Source: Crambe crambe
Lineage: Eukaryota; Porifera; Demospongiae; Poecilosclerida; Crambeidae
Assembly: GCA_963924555.1 (NCBI GenBank)
Contig: OZ004587.1
Coordinates: 248,001-312,000 of the forward strand
Length of the DNA stretch: 64,000 nt
Reading direction: 5' to 3'
This document shows, in pieces, positions 32,218 through 43,620 of the stretch (position 1 is the stretch's first letter; each line of letters begins with the position of its first letter). Under the pieces are notes generated by a model. The model saw nothing but the letters and a program-made list of their open reading frames with translations. It ran no database searches and was not told where the DNA came from. The translations under genes were made by a program, and so were the position numbers.

Positions 32218-33944
32218 CATAGATACTATAAACTACGTGTACGGGATTGGAAACCCGCCCCCGCATCCGTATATGGCAATGTAATTCATCCTTGTCCGAG
32301 GTTTCCTAGACAAGTTAGTTTCCTGTTTTGGCGAATTTCGCGTGTTCTACGCATCCCAAGTTCATCTCCAAAGGAGAAATAGTTCCTGCGATGGATTAGC
32401 AAGGTAACTATGCAAAGCTTTTACATGAAAGAGTTGCAGAAATAGTTCATAAACTCTAGTTACCGTGAAAATGGCTACTTTTTTGCATGTTAGTAACATT
32501 AACTTGCCTAGAACTCACAGTGAACAGTAATGACAATGAAAATTAGTTAGAGAATAGTTTCTTATATGTACTTAACCATATTTTAAGTCATGTAACACTA
32601 TTACATTCAGCAGAGTGAACAATTTGGATGAAAAAACCAGTTCAACTGTAGTAACACTTCCTACATTACTATTAGCTAAAATGCCTGCCACTCTACTGAA
32701 AGTGGTAGAGCAATGCTTACCATATGTACCTGTAACAAGCTTTTGATGCTAGAGAAAACAGTTAATTTGTTACACTTTTTTGAAAATGACTATTATTAAA
32801 ATTGAATTATAGCTATGAGTCGAAGAAATGTATGTATTCCAATGCTAAAAGACAGCAACAGTCTCACAGTGCTAGTGATGATTGGGTCGAATCTGCAGAG
32901 ATGTAAAAAGAGGCAGAATTAGGGGAGACAATCATTCAGAACATCTTTAACAATATTGTTAATGTGCATGGGAGAGTATCTATTCCTGTTATATTAAATT
33001 GGCACCGTGTACTATATTCTATGGCATATAGGGTATAATAAAAGCTGTCATTAATACGGATTAAACCTCCCCTATCGATGGCACACATCCATTCCTCCGA
33101 TTCAGATGGTTCCATGTTATCGTCACTGTTATGTAAGTCGTCAAGTCCAAGTAAAGTTTCTTTGACTGTGCAGTCTTTGTGAATGGATCTGACTATGTAG
33201 CCTTCAATATACCTAATTGCACACTGTCCTTCGTATATTAGCTCCTTTATATTGGTGTGTACATCAACTGTCACAGGTAATGCTTTTTCTATCAGTGAGA
33301 TGAATAAATTCAGAGTAAGTTGCTGATAAAATAGGGGCTCAATGGTTATGCCACAATCAGTGAGAAATTTCACCCACTTATCAATAAATGAAGATGAACT
33401 CCAGAGTGAGTGAAACTCAATCCATAATTTTTCCTTAATACTTGAAAATTTTCGATACCTTTTGGTTACTTTTTTAATGATTTTTGAGATAGAATCTAGA
33501 AGCCATTTACTGAACTCAGTAATAATGGAATTGGGTTGCTGGTATAGCTCATAACTTAGTAGCCATGTCGATTACAATCTTACAATTATCCACAGAGGTA
33601 TCATAATCTGCATCACATGCTCATATGGCAAGCAGCTTTTATAGCTTCCACATAACTATCTGCAGATATGAAGTAGCCTCTAACTTAAATATCACCTAGC
33701 TACCTAATTTTCATCTTTCTCCCTCCCTTTTTTATACAATAACCTTTAACTTGTGGAATGCAAGTGGCCATAGGTAACTCAGAGGATCACAGAGACCAGT
33801 AGCTAGCTTAGTTCGATGCAGCGGCAATCTCCCGCGTTACGTTGCTCGTGGATAAAGAGTTAAGCAAGGCCACGCCCTCGGACACGGATTCAACGGGTTA
33901 ATGTGCCGTTTCCAATCCCGTACACGTAGTTTATAGTATCTATG
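32218..33944. mobile_element. Non-autonomous P-like element inserted at the end of its relative, 1727 bp
   Basis: Terminal inverted repeats CATAGATACTATAAACTACG...GGGATTGGAAAC are identical at both ends over about 37 bp. The 7-bp duplication 'gatatat' sits at 32211-32217 and 33945-33951; its first base is the last base of the neighbouring element, so this one landed later. It keeps a stub of the transposase gene start (MSRRNVCIP from about 32815) and a decayed copy of the convergent minus-strand gene, but no catalytic core. Confidence 0.88.
32936..33545 (-). pseudogene. Decayed copy of the convergent P-element second gene
   Basis: The minus frame reads from about 33545 through 'EKLWIEFHSLWSSSSFIDKW', 'CAIRYIEGYIVRSIHKDC', 'EWMCAIDRGGLIRINDSFYY' and 'AIEYSTRCQ', aligning with the 307-aa protein at 31008-32037. 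Upstream of 33545 stops interrupt the expected N-terminal part ('EAIKAACHMSM' then a stop), and the C-terminus is shorter. Confidence 0.7.
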
Positions 33945-34490
33945 GATATATCTAGGTCTACACTCCAAAATGCCCCAGGCGTACGTACGTGTCGTGCAAT
34001 AGTAGCGCCCCTGCGCGTGCATTTATGCGCATGCTCCAGTTGCAATTGCTTGATTGATTTCTACATCGCTTTGTATATAGCATGGTGGATAGTAGGGCTA
34101 GGCTTATCTAAGTGGATTGTAGGCACTAGACATATCCAAGTGCTTTGTGGTAAGTACTTAGCTTTCTATGCATGCAGCCGCCTGCCACTTAGCTACATAA
34201 CACCAGCAAAGCAAGCTCAACATTTCTACAGCCTTTTGGGCAGCAGGCACAAGAGGCTTATCTAAGCGGCTTGTAGGCACTAGGCTTATCTAAGTGCTTT
34301 GAGGTAAGCATGTATGCAGCTGCCTGCCACCACTTACATGACTCTTAGCAATATCAAGCACTGAAGCATATCAGCTACTTTAATGTCAAATGCTGCACAT
34401 TGCTATAGATACTCAACAGCAAATGAAAATCGTTGAAGAATACTTGCTTGCTCGCTCGCTGTCAACTGAATGTTGAACATTGCCCTAGTA
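33945..34490. repeat. Fifth W array unit, displaced by P-like insertions
   Basis: Starts with the duplicated target site and 'ctaggtctacactccaaaat' and follows the unit consensus to 'gaacattgccctagta'. It is the direct continuation of the array that stops at 27481. Confidence 0.9.
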
Positions 34491-34576
34491 TTATAATTAA
34501 TTGTGACCCGTTTTAGGAAAATCCGCCTAAACGCGCGTGAACATTATTGTAATTTTATATCACAGGTCAATATATT

Positions 34577-36279
34577 CATAGATACTATAACCTCCGGACA
34601 CGGGATTGGAAACGGGCTCACGTGCGCCTATGACAACCATTGAATTGCTTGCGTGCACTCCGCGTTGTAATTTTTGTTGACCGCACATAAAAAGAGAATA
34701 AAGACATCGCTCTGAAACGGATGAATAGAGCGAGCCAGTAAGAAAACAGTTTTGTCTAATACTTTATACTACTCATTTTGATACTTAAAACAAAATTTTA
34801 AGCCCTAGTTCATTGATATGGCTAGTTTTTGCCGTGGTTGGTCAATTCCTGGAGAAGAAAACTGTGTGAAAGGTTTTCTGTGTTGAATGAAGTTATTTTG
34901 CATTAAATTTTCCACCAAATGGTATACATAGAGATAAAGTTTGTTATAGAATGCTTTTTTTCTAAGACTTGAATATTACTGGAAAAAAATCTGGGTTTTG
35001 TAAGTTCGGGAGGCCATTAATGTGTGTAATTGTGTGCTCAATTTACCAGTCTGGGAGAAGTTTACTATGAAAAATAACTAGTTGATGTTGTAGCAAAATA
35101 AAAGTAGTTTTGCATGTGCATAGTTAGAGTAGCTGACTTTTAGTGTAGGCCTTAAGTTACACATCATAATTATGCTATAACCATAAACTTTAAAAACCCA
35201 ATTTGGTCAACTCTGAACTGAATGCATGGATACTCCTACCTGTGACGATTTTTATCATTACATTTATATATAGTGGCTAAAAGAAGAGTTTTGGTGATGA
35301 GGACTTTGCGCAGTCCTTTAGAACATTGGAGGGACTTTTTCGACCTCTGCTTAAAGTTTCAACCACGCACCACCAAATGAGAATTCACTCATCTTGATCC
35401 ACCCTTCAATGATTATTTTCAGCAACTCCTTCCCAATTTCGACATTCATATCCATATATAGACCAATTCATTCATCTCTCATTACTTCTTCCATGATTTC
35501 ATCTTTTTTCCACATGATATTTCTCTAGCCTTAATTGCTCGTACAATAGTATACCTCATTTTTTAATCAATAAAAATGTCAAATGCATCATCTATATAGA
35601 TCTAATACAAAATACAAGCCACTTCTGTTCACATTGAGGATCCAGTTGCTGAAGATTGGACTGCTGCTTCTTCTATAGCTAGCTCTTCATCCAAAAGTTC
35701 CTCTAAACTCAATAACCACTCCATACATATTTTTTCACCATGGACTCTGTCCTTCACAGTTCTATAAATGTATCAAAATGGACATGCTGCTGTAACAGTA
35801 GATCCCCCATCATGTTCACCTAAAAAACCTATCAGATGATATTCTGGAAGATGGGAAATCCACCATATTTTGGTGTCAGAGCTGTTTCAAGTTTGCTATG
35901 GATTAAAGCAAAACTTGAAAGCTAACATTCATTCCTGCAGTCCAGGCACCATGCATATAACTCTCTTGCAGCTTGCAGAGATGCAGAAGCGTTTGATGAA
36001 GGAAGTTTAAACCCATTACCTTCTTTTACTGCCTGAATGTATCTCAGACTCATTGAGAGGGGCCTAAAAAGTGAATTACATAGCTATAATAGCTGGATTT
36101 AAGGTTACAATCTTTGCTTACTTGTATTTCTCCTATAGCTTCAGCCATTATCGAAATACTTGCCTCAGCTACTGTTTGGCAACGTCTTTGCTGACTCAGC
36201 AAACAACGCGGATTGTATCCTAAAATCTCGCGCGAACCACCCGTTTCCAATCCCGTGTCCGGAGGTTATAGTATCTATG
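34577..36279. mobile_element. Third P-like element, no intact gene, 1703 bp
   Basis: Both ends begin CATAGATACTATAACCTCCG and continue ACACGGGATTGGAAACGGG. No 7-bp target duplication matches (left 'atatatt', right 'ctaatac'), and the right flank enters the middle of another MITE, so one flank has been rearranged. Each end has an ATG followed within 30 bp by a donor-like GTAAG, as in the two-gene element. The interior has no recognisable protein; the 66-codon minus frame at 36050-36250 overlaps such a first exon. Confidence 0.82.
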
Positions 36280-36417
36280 CTAATACTTAGGCCATCATCT
36301 GGGTATAATAAAGAGGGTGTGGTTAATCAAAACTGGGCGTGGTTCGAAAAAATTTCGCGCGCGCTTACGCGCGCATTATCTAGCACCCTCCTAGTTCAAA
36401 TTCTAGATACGCCACTG
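36280..36417. mobile_element. 3' fragment of the CAGTGGCG MITE
   Basis: Matches 61821-61962 of the complete element, ending 'ctagatacgccactg'. Its 5' part is missing at the junction with the P-like element. Confidence 0.85.
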
Positions 36418-37519
36418 GTTCCCCCCCCCCTAGGACATTCTACACTAGGGCAGAGTGTCCCCCTAGGGCTCTTCAATAGTTGAACCAAATCTTATTTTTA
36501 TTATGAATTTGAAAATCTGTTATAGCTACCACTGAGTGTATGAACACTGCATGTAGCTAGAACATCTAATGTCTCCTGAATTCAATTTTTTACTAAGAAG
36601 CCTGACCATGTTTCATATACGTAGCTATAGCTGCTGTTTTGGCTTGCAAAATAAAACAACACCCCCCAAAAGCAAAAAAACAAACAGCAATAAAACAAAA
36701 AAAACAACAACCGAATTTTACTTGTCAGTGTTGTTCATAAAGTAAATCAATAATCTTTGCCACTGTTATGAAATTGAAGAACGATTTATAGGTGGTGATA
36801 CTATAGTGAGCTACGAGTGTACAAAATGAACTAACTGATATTTTTGTTATTGCTTTAGAGAATGGAAGCAAGGTACTTCTTCATATGACTGTATGTCATA
36901 ATACATATATAGGCTCGGAACCTCCATTGTGCAGCAGTGACAATGGAATCAGTAGCTACTGTTATCTTCATGGAATAGCTATCCAACAAATTTTTATGAT
37001 CCTTTTGTTAAATCTATCATACTTATTATCAGCTAGTGTGATAACTTATGAGCTACCTTATGGCTGGACTTGATTTTTACACTCTTCATTCTTGAACTAG
37101 CTCCCCTCTTAGTGTAAAGCTTTCCCCCCTTTTTTAAAAAGTAGAAATAAAAGGATGCAAAGAGGCATCAGTAGAGCTAGGGGCTATTGCTCCTCTGACA
37201 ATAGAGCTTGTTTCAGAGATGCAATGATTCCCTGTTACCACTATGAACAGTCTTACAGTAGCTAGAATGCCTAAATATATCCTGAATTTTAGTCATGCAA
37301 TCTGAGTGTCCTCTAAGATTCAGCTAGCTAATAAGAAGTCTGCATGACCATGTTTCATGCATGTTATAACTAGCTAGCTATAGCTGCTGTTTGACTTGGA
37401 AAAAAATTGTTGTTCATTTAAAAAATATCAATACAGTAGGTCTCTGCCACTGTTATGAAACTTGGCTACAGCAAATATTTTAGTAGTGATAATGTGTACA
37501 TTGATTGGAATAACTTTAG
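36418..37519. repeat. Degenerate duplicated stretch with a Ulp1-gene relic
   Basis: 36530-36830 and 37254-37490 are diverged direct repeats (shared 'gaccatgtttcat', 'tctctgccactgttatgaaa'). 36852-36951 repeats pieces of the Ulp1-like exon at 37960-38220 ('gaatggaagcaaggtacttc', 'attgtgcagcagtgacaatg') with internal deletions. 36421-36475 carries a C-run and 'gacattctacactagggcag', related to 41805-41905. No functional gene. Confidence 0.6.
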
Positions 37520-38227
37520 CTATTTTATACATGAATTACAGTACCAATCCACTTCCTTCCTTCTCCATACTTCAGTTGGTGCTACAACACATTTTCGGTG
37601 AAACCACTCGTGGCAAGAACTACACAATATCATTTTACCATATGCAGGCAGCCTACAAGTACAAAAAATTCCAAAACTGGTTTGGCCACGATTCCCACCC
37701 TTTCTTTTCCGATTTCTTCGGGGAAATGGAGTAACCAGATTAGCTTCTAGGCACTTGAATAAATGGTTGCGGAAGTCATGTTGAATGTAGTGCAGCTCAA
37801 ATGGATTCTCACCTACACATGCCAAGTAAAAGATCAATGAAATACTGGCAAGAAACTCAGGCTCACCTGCACAAAGTGAAGCTGCAAATGCTATAGAAAA
37901 CAGACCACAGTCATTACGACTGCTCTGGGTTTGGACAACAATGAAATTAACAGATATTTTTTTGTCTTTGCTGCAGAGGATGGAAGCAAGTTGCTTCTTC
38001 GTATGACTGTAGAGTGCACAATTTGGCAGACTGTCATAAACATTAACTGAACCAGAAGAACAGCCATTTGCTACAGTGATCCAGTGAGAACCATATACGT
38101 TCAGAATCTGAATAAAGTTACCCCTCTGAATATCGAATGTACGTGTCATAATAGGCTCTAAACCTCCAACATGCTTATATTTCTCCTTTAATAAGCATTG
38201 TGCAGCAGTGACAATGGAATCAGACAA
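37520..38227 (-). pseudogene. Ulp1-like (C48) protease plus PHD finger, Ginger-type element
   Basis: The 235-codon frame shows the C48 fold markers: His-Trp in 'NVYGSHWITVANG', Asp in 'VNVYDSL', and the Gln/Cys pair in 'QTQSSRNDCGLFSIAFA'. A basic linker leads to a PHD finger ('CTCRLPAYGKMILCSSC', 'WFHRKCV', 'WYCNSC'). The expected upstream residues of the protease continue in the same frame but hit a TAA where a Trp codon would fit ('ENE' stop 'SPLLSDSIV'), so this copy is probably dead unless an exon border falls there. Together with the integrase exons to its right on the same strand it fits a Ginger-type DNA transposon, whose proteins can carry PHD and cysteine protease domains. Confidence 0.72.
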
Positions 38228-39730
38228 TAGTGGACTTTATTCATTCTCTGTAGATGATACTTCTTCCTCGGCTAAGTCTATAATGAAGCAAAAAATAGCA
38301 TAGCTTGCATGAAGTGTAGCTAAAGTCCATTTGCATTCACCTTGCCCCTGCTATAACTTTCTAGATTCTTCAAATTTCAGATAGCAGTTATAGTGAATGA
38401 CCAAGGGGCTGGGTGTGTTCATGCTGTGTACATATCATTCATTGAATAGCTAACTAAATCAATGGCTAAGCCTTTGAACAGATACCTGTGTGTAGCTTTC
38501 TTTTCTTTTTTACATACTCATAGACACTAGAATGTAATATGCCTATAACAATAATAATATTATTATGTAGTTCACACAGTTATTAGCTATTAATAACCTG
38601 ATTGTATGTGAAGTTCAGGCTCTTCTTTTCTCTTGTGCATGTGCATCAAATGCAATGCCTATTAAAATTAATTAATTATTAGCTAGCTATTATGTCTATG
38701 ATAGATTATACCATACCTCATCACTCGTACATTTATAACGATGTTTTGCAATATTTTGGGATATATAACATCCATGGCAAATGAGAAATGCTAAGAAATA
38801 ATGATAATCAGTGGACTAGAAACTATATACATGCCGTAACGGTTGCAAATACCTTTATATTCTTGGCACAAACTTTGGACACAATATATTCAGTGACAAC
38901 ATGATACTGGTGGCTTGTGAGGCAGGTTATAGAATTGCTCAAATGTTTAAGTTCATCTACAACATAATAATAAATATAGCTAATTTCCAGCATTGCAATA
39001 GCTATAGCTAGGTAGTAACAACTCACTGCGTCTTTTACATGAATAGTTATTGTACTCCTTCTCAGAAGGCTATAAAAACATAACTAAATTAGCTATCTGA
39101 TTACTAAAAATACTAGTGCCAACCTTCAAATTATTCATTCTGTCCAATTGCTAAAGATAGCAATTCATCTTTATTTAGTTGTTGAAGCACAGGGGATACA
39201 GCTTGTTGCTTGTTGATCACCATAGCTATGAAATCAAAATATGCATGGGATACATGCATGAATGCATGGTTTTATCTTATTTACACTCATTTGTTTCCAT
39301 GATAGCTGAAGGTTCTTTGTCAGAAATAGGAACAAAATCTTGAGGAAATCTTTCTGTGTGTTTAGGACTACTTGTTAGGAATCCTGTTGGTCTGCTTACT
39401 TCTTTATTATCCCAAACTTGTGAACTAAGATCTGTGCAAAGTTGCCATGTTAAATTTGGAATGAAATCATGCATGTAAACTAACCATTAATATTCCTGTC
39501 ATCACAGCTCCTTGATTTATTTTCAACAGCTTTAAAGAGGGGCATTGGAGGTGAATGTTGAGGAGTAGCTTCTGGAATAGGCATGGTATTGCTTCCTGGA
39601 GCTGGTATCTGTGGTGTTGTCACCAGTGTATTCTCATTTGAAGAGTCGGATGAATGAAGTTGAAAAATGTCGCTATTATTTTGTAGTATTGGCTTCAATA
39701 AAGGACGTGGGTAATATAACTTCAATCTAC
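38228..39730 (-). pseudogene. Middle of the Ginger-type gene: candidate short exons only
   Basis: Mostly AT-rich intron-like DNA. A possible exon at about 38872-38960 (acceptor 'attatgttgtag', reading DELKHLSNSITCLTSHQYHV, donor 'gtatttgc') and low-complexity frames at 39277-39474 and 39480-39725 (Pro/Ser-rich) could link the integrase and protease parts. None matches a domain I know. Confidence 0.35.
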
Positions 39731-39807
39731 AACAAATACAAAAACAAAATTAAGGGCTGCATTGTCTTTTACAGTTATATTGAAATGCATCCTTATAACA
39801 TGATACC

Positions 39808-41640
39808 TTACCTGCATGAATTAAATGCCTTCTTTAGAATTTTACCACTGGAAGCATTTTCTAGTCGATATACTCCTTTCCCGTTATGTTCATTAATTCT
39901 GTAGGGGCCCAGCCAACGCTTGGTGAGCTTGTCACCCTTTTGCCCATCACGTACACAATTACGCAGAAGTACCAGTGCACCTATATCAAGTTTTTGCAGG
40001 AAAAACATATCATGATGTCACTGTTATTATTTTTTATTACACACCTTCACATGGTGGTATTTTTTTATCATAATCTCTTTTGTAGCGTCCCTGAGCATCC
40101 TTTATTTTGCTTTAGAAAACAGATCTTTCCTCAGTTTCAGCATGTCATCACAGTATTTACTAATATTTTGCTTAGCTTCATCATTGCTTGTATCAGTGTC
40201 ATCGCTCTGAGTGAGTTCCCTTTCAATTGGAAGAATTGGTTTCTTATTTTTTTATATGCATGAAGGTAACACAATAAAACACAAGTAGGAATAGGAAGGC
40301 CGGAGGGGCCATGCCCCCCCCCCCCCCCCAAACCAAGTCATATATTAATTTGATGATTCATTTTTTACCCAGATAGTTATTCTATAGTAATGCCCAGATA
40401 AGGACATACCTGCAATACATCAGCTCAAAGGGGGTCACATCAGTACATTTCTGTTTTTGAAGTCCTATAAGCAAACAACACACCATCTATTAACTTGTCC
40501 CAGTCGTTCTGTTCCTTGTTGACTAGCTTCACAAGAGATCGCTGGAGTGTTTGGTTGTATCTTTCAACCAAACCATTCGTTTGCGGATGATAAGCAGTAG
40601 AGATACGGTGATCTGTTTTGAATTTTCTGCAGAGAGTCTTGTTCACTTCATTTACAAACTCTCTGCCCTGGTCTGATATCAATATCTTTGTACAGCCATA
40701 TCTAATGTTGGTAATTATAATTAGCACTATTAGCCCATTATAGCAATATGTACCTGCAAACCATCTGATATAGGAATAGAGCTACACCATCAGCCTTCTT
40801 ATCTGGTAGAGCTGCTGCCTCTGGCCATTTGGAAAAAAAGTCCACTAGAGTAATGATGTACTTATTCCCGGCTTTTGTTTCAGGAAGGGGTCCAATCAAG
40901 TCAATACCCACCTAAAAATTTTGGACAAGTCCACCAAAATTGATAAATATATCAAAACTAAAAAAAACAAACTACTCAAGTTTTAGGAATGCTGTAGCTA
41001 GCTAGCTATAATATATAGCTATATGAAAAAGAGTGCAAGGTTCGTCTCAAAACACAAGCTTATAAGGTAGCTGCACAGAGAGTTTTGCTACCCAATTGAT
41101 CATGTGTATACAACTGTAGCTATAGCTGTGCTAAATATTTTCATACCAGTCTCCATACTTTTGGATAGGGTGAAGTGCTGCACCTTGTTTTACAAATTTT
41201 GCATCATTTGTTGTCTGACATACTGGACAAGTTTTGACGTGTTCATCAACATCAGCCCACAGACTCTTCCAAAAAAAGCGTTCAGAAATTTTGTAATAAG
41301 TTTTATCCCGACCAAGATGGCCACCTACATAAATTAACAAAGATTTTTGTCCATAATTATTATAATGCTATGGCTAGTTAGCCATGAAGTTTTACCTTCA
41401 GGAAGTCCATGGCAGGTTTCTAATATCCTCCTCCTTTCCCTGTTGGTTCGAGGGACTTGCTTCCAATTCTGGGTCCCACTCTTTTTATAGAACAACTGTC
41501 CCCTATCCACTTTATAATTATCACTGGCCTTTCTTCTCAGAGCTCTCTTCTGAACTTTGCTGAAGCCCTCAGGATACACATGGTTGAAAAGAAAATTATA
41601 TATAGCTTCATAATCATTCAGAATAGTAGTCATCTTAGAC
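39808..41640 (-). pseudogene. Gypsy-like integrase of a Ginger-type transposon, multi-exon, frameshifted
   Basis: Read right to left. 41399-41640 and 41140-41325 form the HHCC zinc domain ('CHGLPEG', 'GGHLGRDKTYY', 'CPVC'), spliced in phase. 40754-40910 has the first catalytic Asp ('VGIDLIGPLPE'). About 40447-40705 has the second Asp ('SDQGREF') and the Glu ('NGLVERYNQ'). About 40078-40240 is a linker. 39823-39984 is the GPY/F domain ('KRWLGPYRINEHNGKGVYRL'). A Gypsy integrase split by introns, with GPY/F and no reverse transcriptase, is the hallmark of Ginger DNA transposons. Two single-base shifts break it: an extra base in the A-run near 40455 and a missing base in the exon near 40110. I did not find its terminal repeats. 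Confidence 0.8.
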
Positions 41641-41804
41641 ACTGATATCAAGTTTTCTGCATCCAGCTATTAATAAAGCTAGTGGCTATATAGCTAGCTA
41701 TGGCTGTTGCCTACCTTTGTAGAGTTTAACACCTTTTTTACTACTTTTTCTACACCATTCTGATCTTCCCTTTGTCTTGGCGAGGTGGGACACTTCACAC
41801 TAGA

Positions 41805-41905
41805 AAGGACATTCTACACTAGTGTAGAGTGTCCCCCGGAGGCTCTCCGCACTAGTGTAGACTGTCCGGGGGGACATTTTGCACAGGGGGACATTCTACA
41901 CTCCG
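41805..41905. repeat. Palindromic 'gacattctacactagtgtag' repeats
   Basis: Several inverted and direct copies of 'gacattctacac' and 'gtagagtgtccccc' within 100 bp. A related piece lies at 36430-36470. Function unknown; possibly the end of a DNA element. Confidence 0.6.
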
Positions 41906-41945
41906 ACACCGGTACTGGACTATACCTTAACGATTTGACAGTAAC

Positions 41946-43545
41946 TATGAGCCTTACCAAGTCAGCTGCAGAAGAAGTAGAGCAGAAGTCAAAACAAGAC
42001 AGCAAAAGATATCAAGATGCAAAACACAAGGCTAAGGAGACCCCACTGAAAATAGGAGATCCCGTCCTATGTTTTGAGCCAAATCTGAAGAAAGGTCTGT
42101 AAGCCGCCTGGCATTGCCCCTACCATATCAAGAAGAAGTTAGGCAGTTTAACCTACCTAGTGGATCTAGGACATGGAAGAACCTGGAAACGCCACAGGAA
42201 TGCCTTGAAACTATATCAAGCACAAGATCAAGAAGAAGAACCAGCACAGATAGCCACAGTGGTCTTGGCTATGGAAGATGGTGAAGCAGAAGATGGTCTA
42301 ACCCTGGAGAGACCAGCCACATCACAACCACCAGCAACCCCACTCAAACTCAGAGGAATTGACTCTCAACCAGTGAAGTACCAACAGGAAGTGATGCAGT
42401 TAACTCACCAGCTACAAGAAGCTTTCAATAGTGAACTGGAAGAAGCCAGCCTGCAAGCCTATGACCTGCAGACCGAACACAAGAAACCAGTTGTGAGAAA
42501 GCCTTACAGGCCTCCCTTGAATCTCAAACCCAGCATTGACAGAGAAATCGACCAGCTATTGAAACTTGGGATCATCCAGCCATCCACCAGCCCCTGGTCC
42601 AGCCCAGTGATACCTGTCCCAAAGAAAGATGGATCAGTACGGTTATGTGTGGATTTTAGATGGGTGAATGAGCATACTCTCCAAGACACCTACCCCCTAC
42701 CAAGAGTGAATGACCTACTGGCACAAGTCAGCGCAAAACAGTTTCTGACTACCTTAGACCTTACCAAAGGTTACCACCAAGTGCCCCTCACCCCAGAAAC
42801 AAAAGAGAAAACTGCCTTTGTTTGCCACAGAAGAAAATTTCAGTACACTTGATTACCATTTGGACTAAAGAATGCACCTGCTCACTTTCAGAGGCAGATG
42901 GATCAGATGTTACAAGGTATCTCGGCAGTGGCATATATAGATGACATTATCTTGGCCCATGACACGTGGGAAGAGCATATCTCAACTCTGGAGCAAGTAC
43001 TGAAAGTTTGCATCCAGAAGAAAGTGTCTCTAAAGCTAGAAAAGTGTGTGTTTACCTCGGCAACACTAGATTATTTGGGCCACACCATAGGATCTGGTCA
43101 CACCATAGGATCTGGTCACATTCTACCCCAAGAAGCTAAAGTCACAGCGATACTCAACTTCCCAAAGCCTGAAACCAGGAAACAACTCAGAGGATTTCTA
43201 GGCCTTGTTGGATACTATAGGCAACACATACCTCACTTCAGTTCCATGACTGCTTCCCTCTCTGAGAAAACTAGCACTAAACATCCAAGAAAAGTTCAGT
43301 GGACAGAGCAGATGACTTCTGACTTTGAGTCTACAAGGAAAAGCATACTCACAGCTCCACTACTAGCAGCTCCTGATATGTCTCAACCATTTTACCTACA
43401 AACTGACGCTCGTCAGTCCGGAATCGGAGCAGTTCTTCAGCAAGAAAAGAATGGAGGAAGAGTCACCATTGCTTTTTATAGTAAGAAGCTGAATAGAATT
43501 ATTTCGTTAGTTGAAGCAGAGCAAAACACTGGCTATTTTGCAGAT
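41946..43545 (+). pseudogene. Gypsy-like pol fragment: integrase C-terminus, then RT and RNase H
   Basis: One continuous frame read through two stops (TAA at 42100, TGA at 42850). Order: an integrase C-terminal-like part ('PLKIGDPVLCFEP', then 'CPYHIKKKLGSLTYLVDL'), a linker, reverse transcriptase ('LLKLGIIQPSTSPWSSPV', 'VRLCVDFRWVNEHT', 'FLTTLDLTKGYHQVPL', then 'LPFGLKNAPAHFQRQM' and the active site 'AYIDDIILAH' at 42931-42960), thumb ('LRGFLGLVGYYRQHIPHF'), and the start of RNase H ('FYLQTDARQSGIGAVLQQ'). Ordinary Gypsy elements have RT before integrase, so finding the integrase end upstream suggests the Gmr1-like order. A short in-frame tandem duplication ('GHTIGSGHTIGSG') lies at about 43078-43110. 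The fragment is truncated at both ends and no LTR was found. Confidence 0.78.
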
Positions 43546-43620
43546 GTGAAACGTGAGCAAGATCAAAGAGTGAGGTATGCATTGTTATTATTATTGTATA
43601 CAGGTACATTGAATGGTTAG

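Noticed and set aside
40312..40330. Run of C bases in the Ginger-type gene
   Set aside because: A homopolymer of this length may be a sequencing or assembly artefact; no biological claim made.
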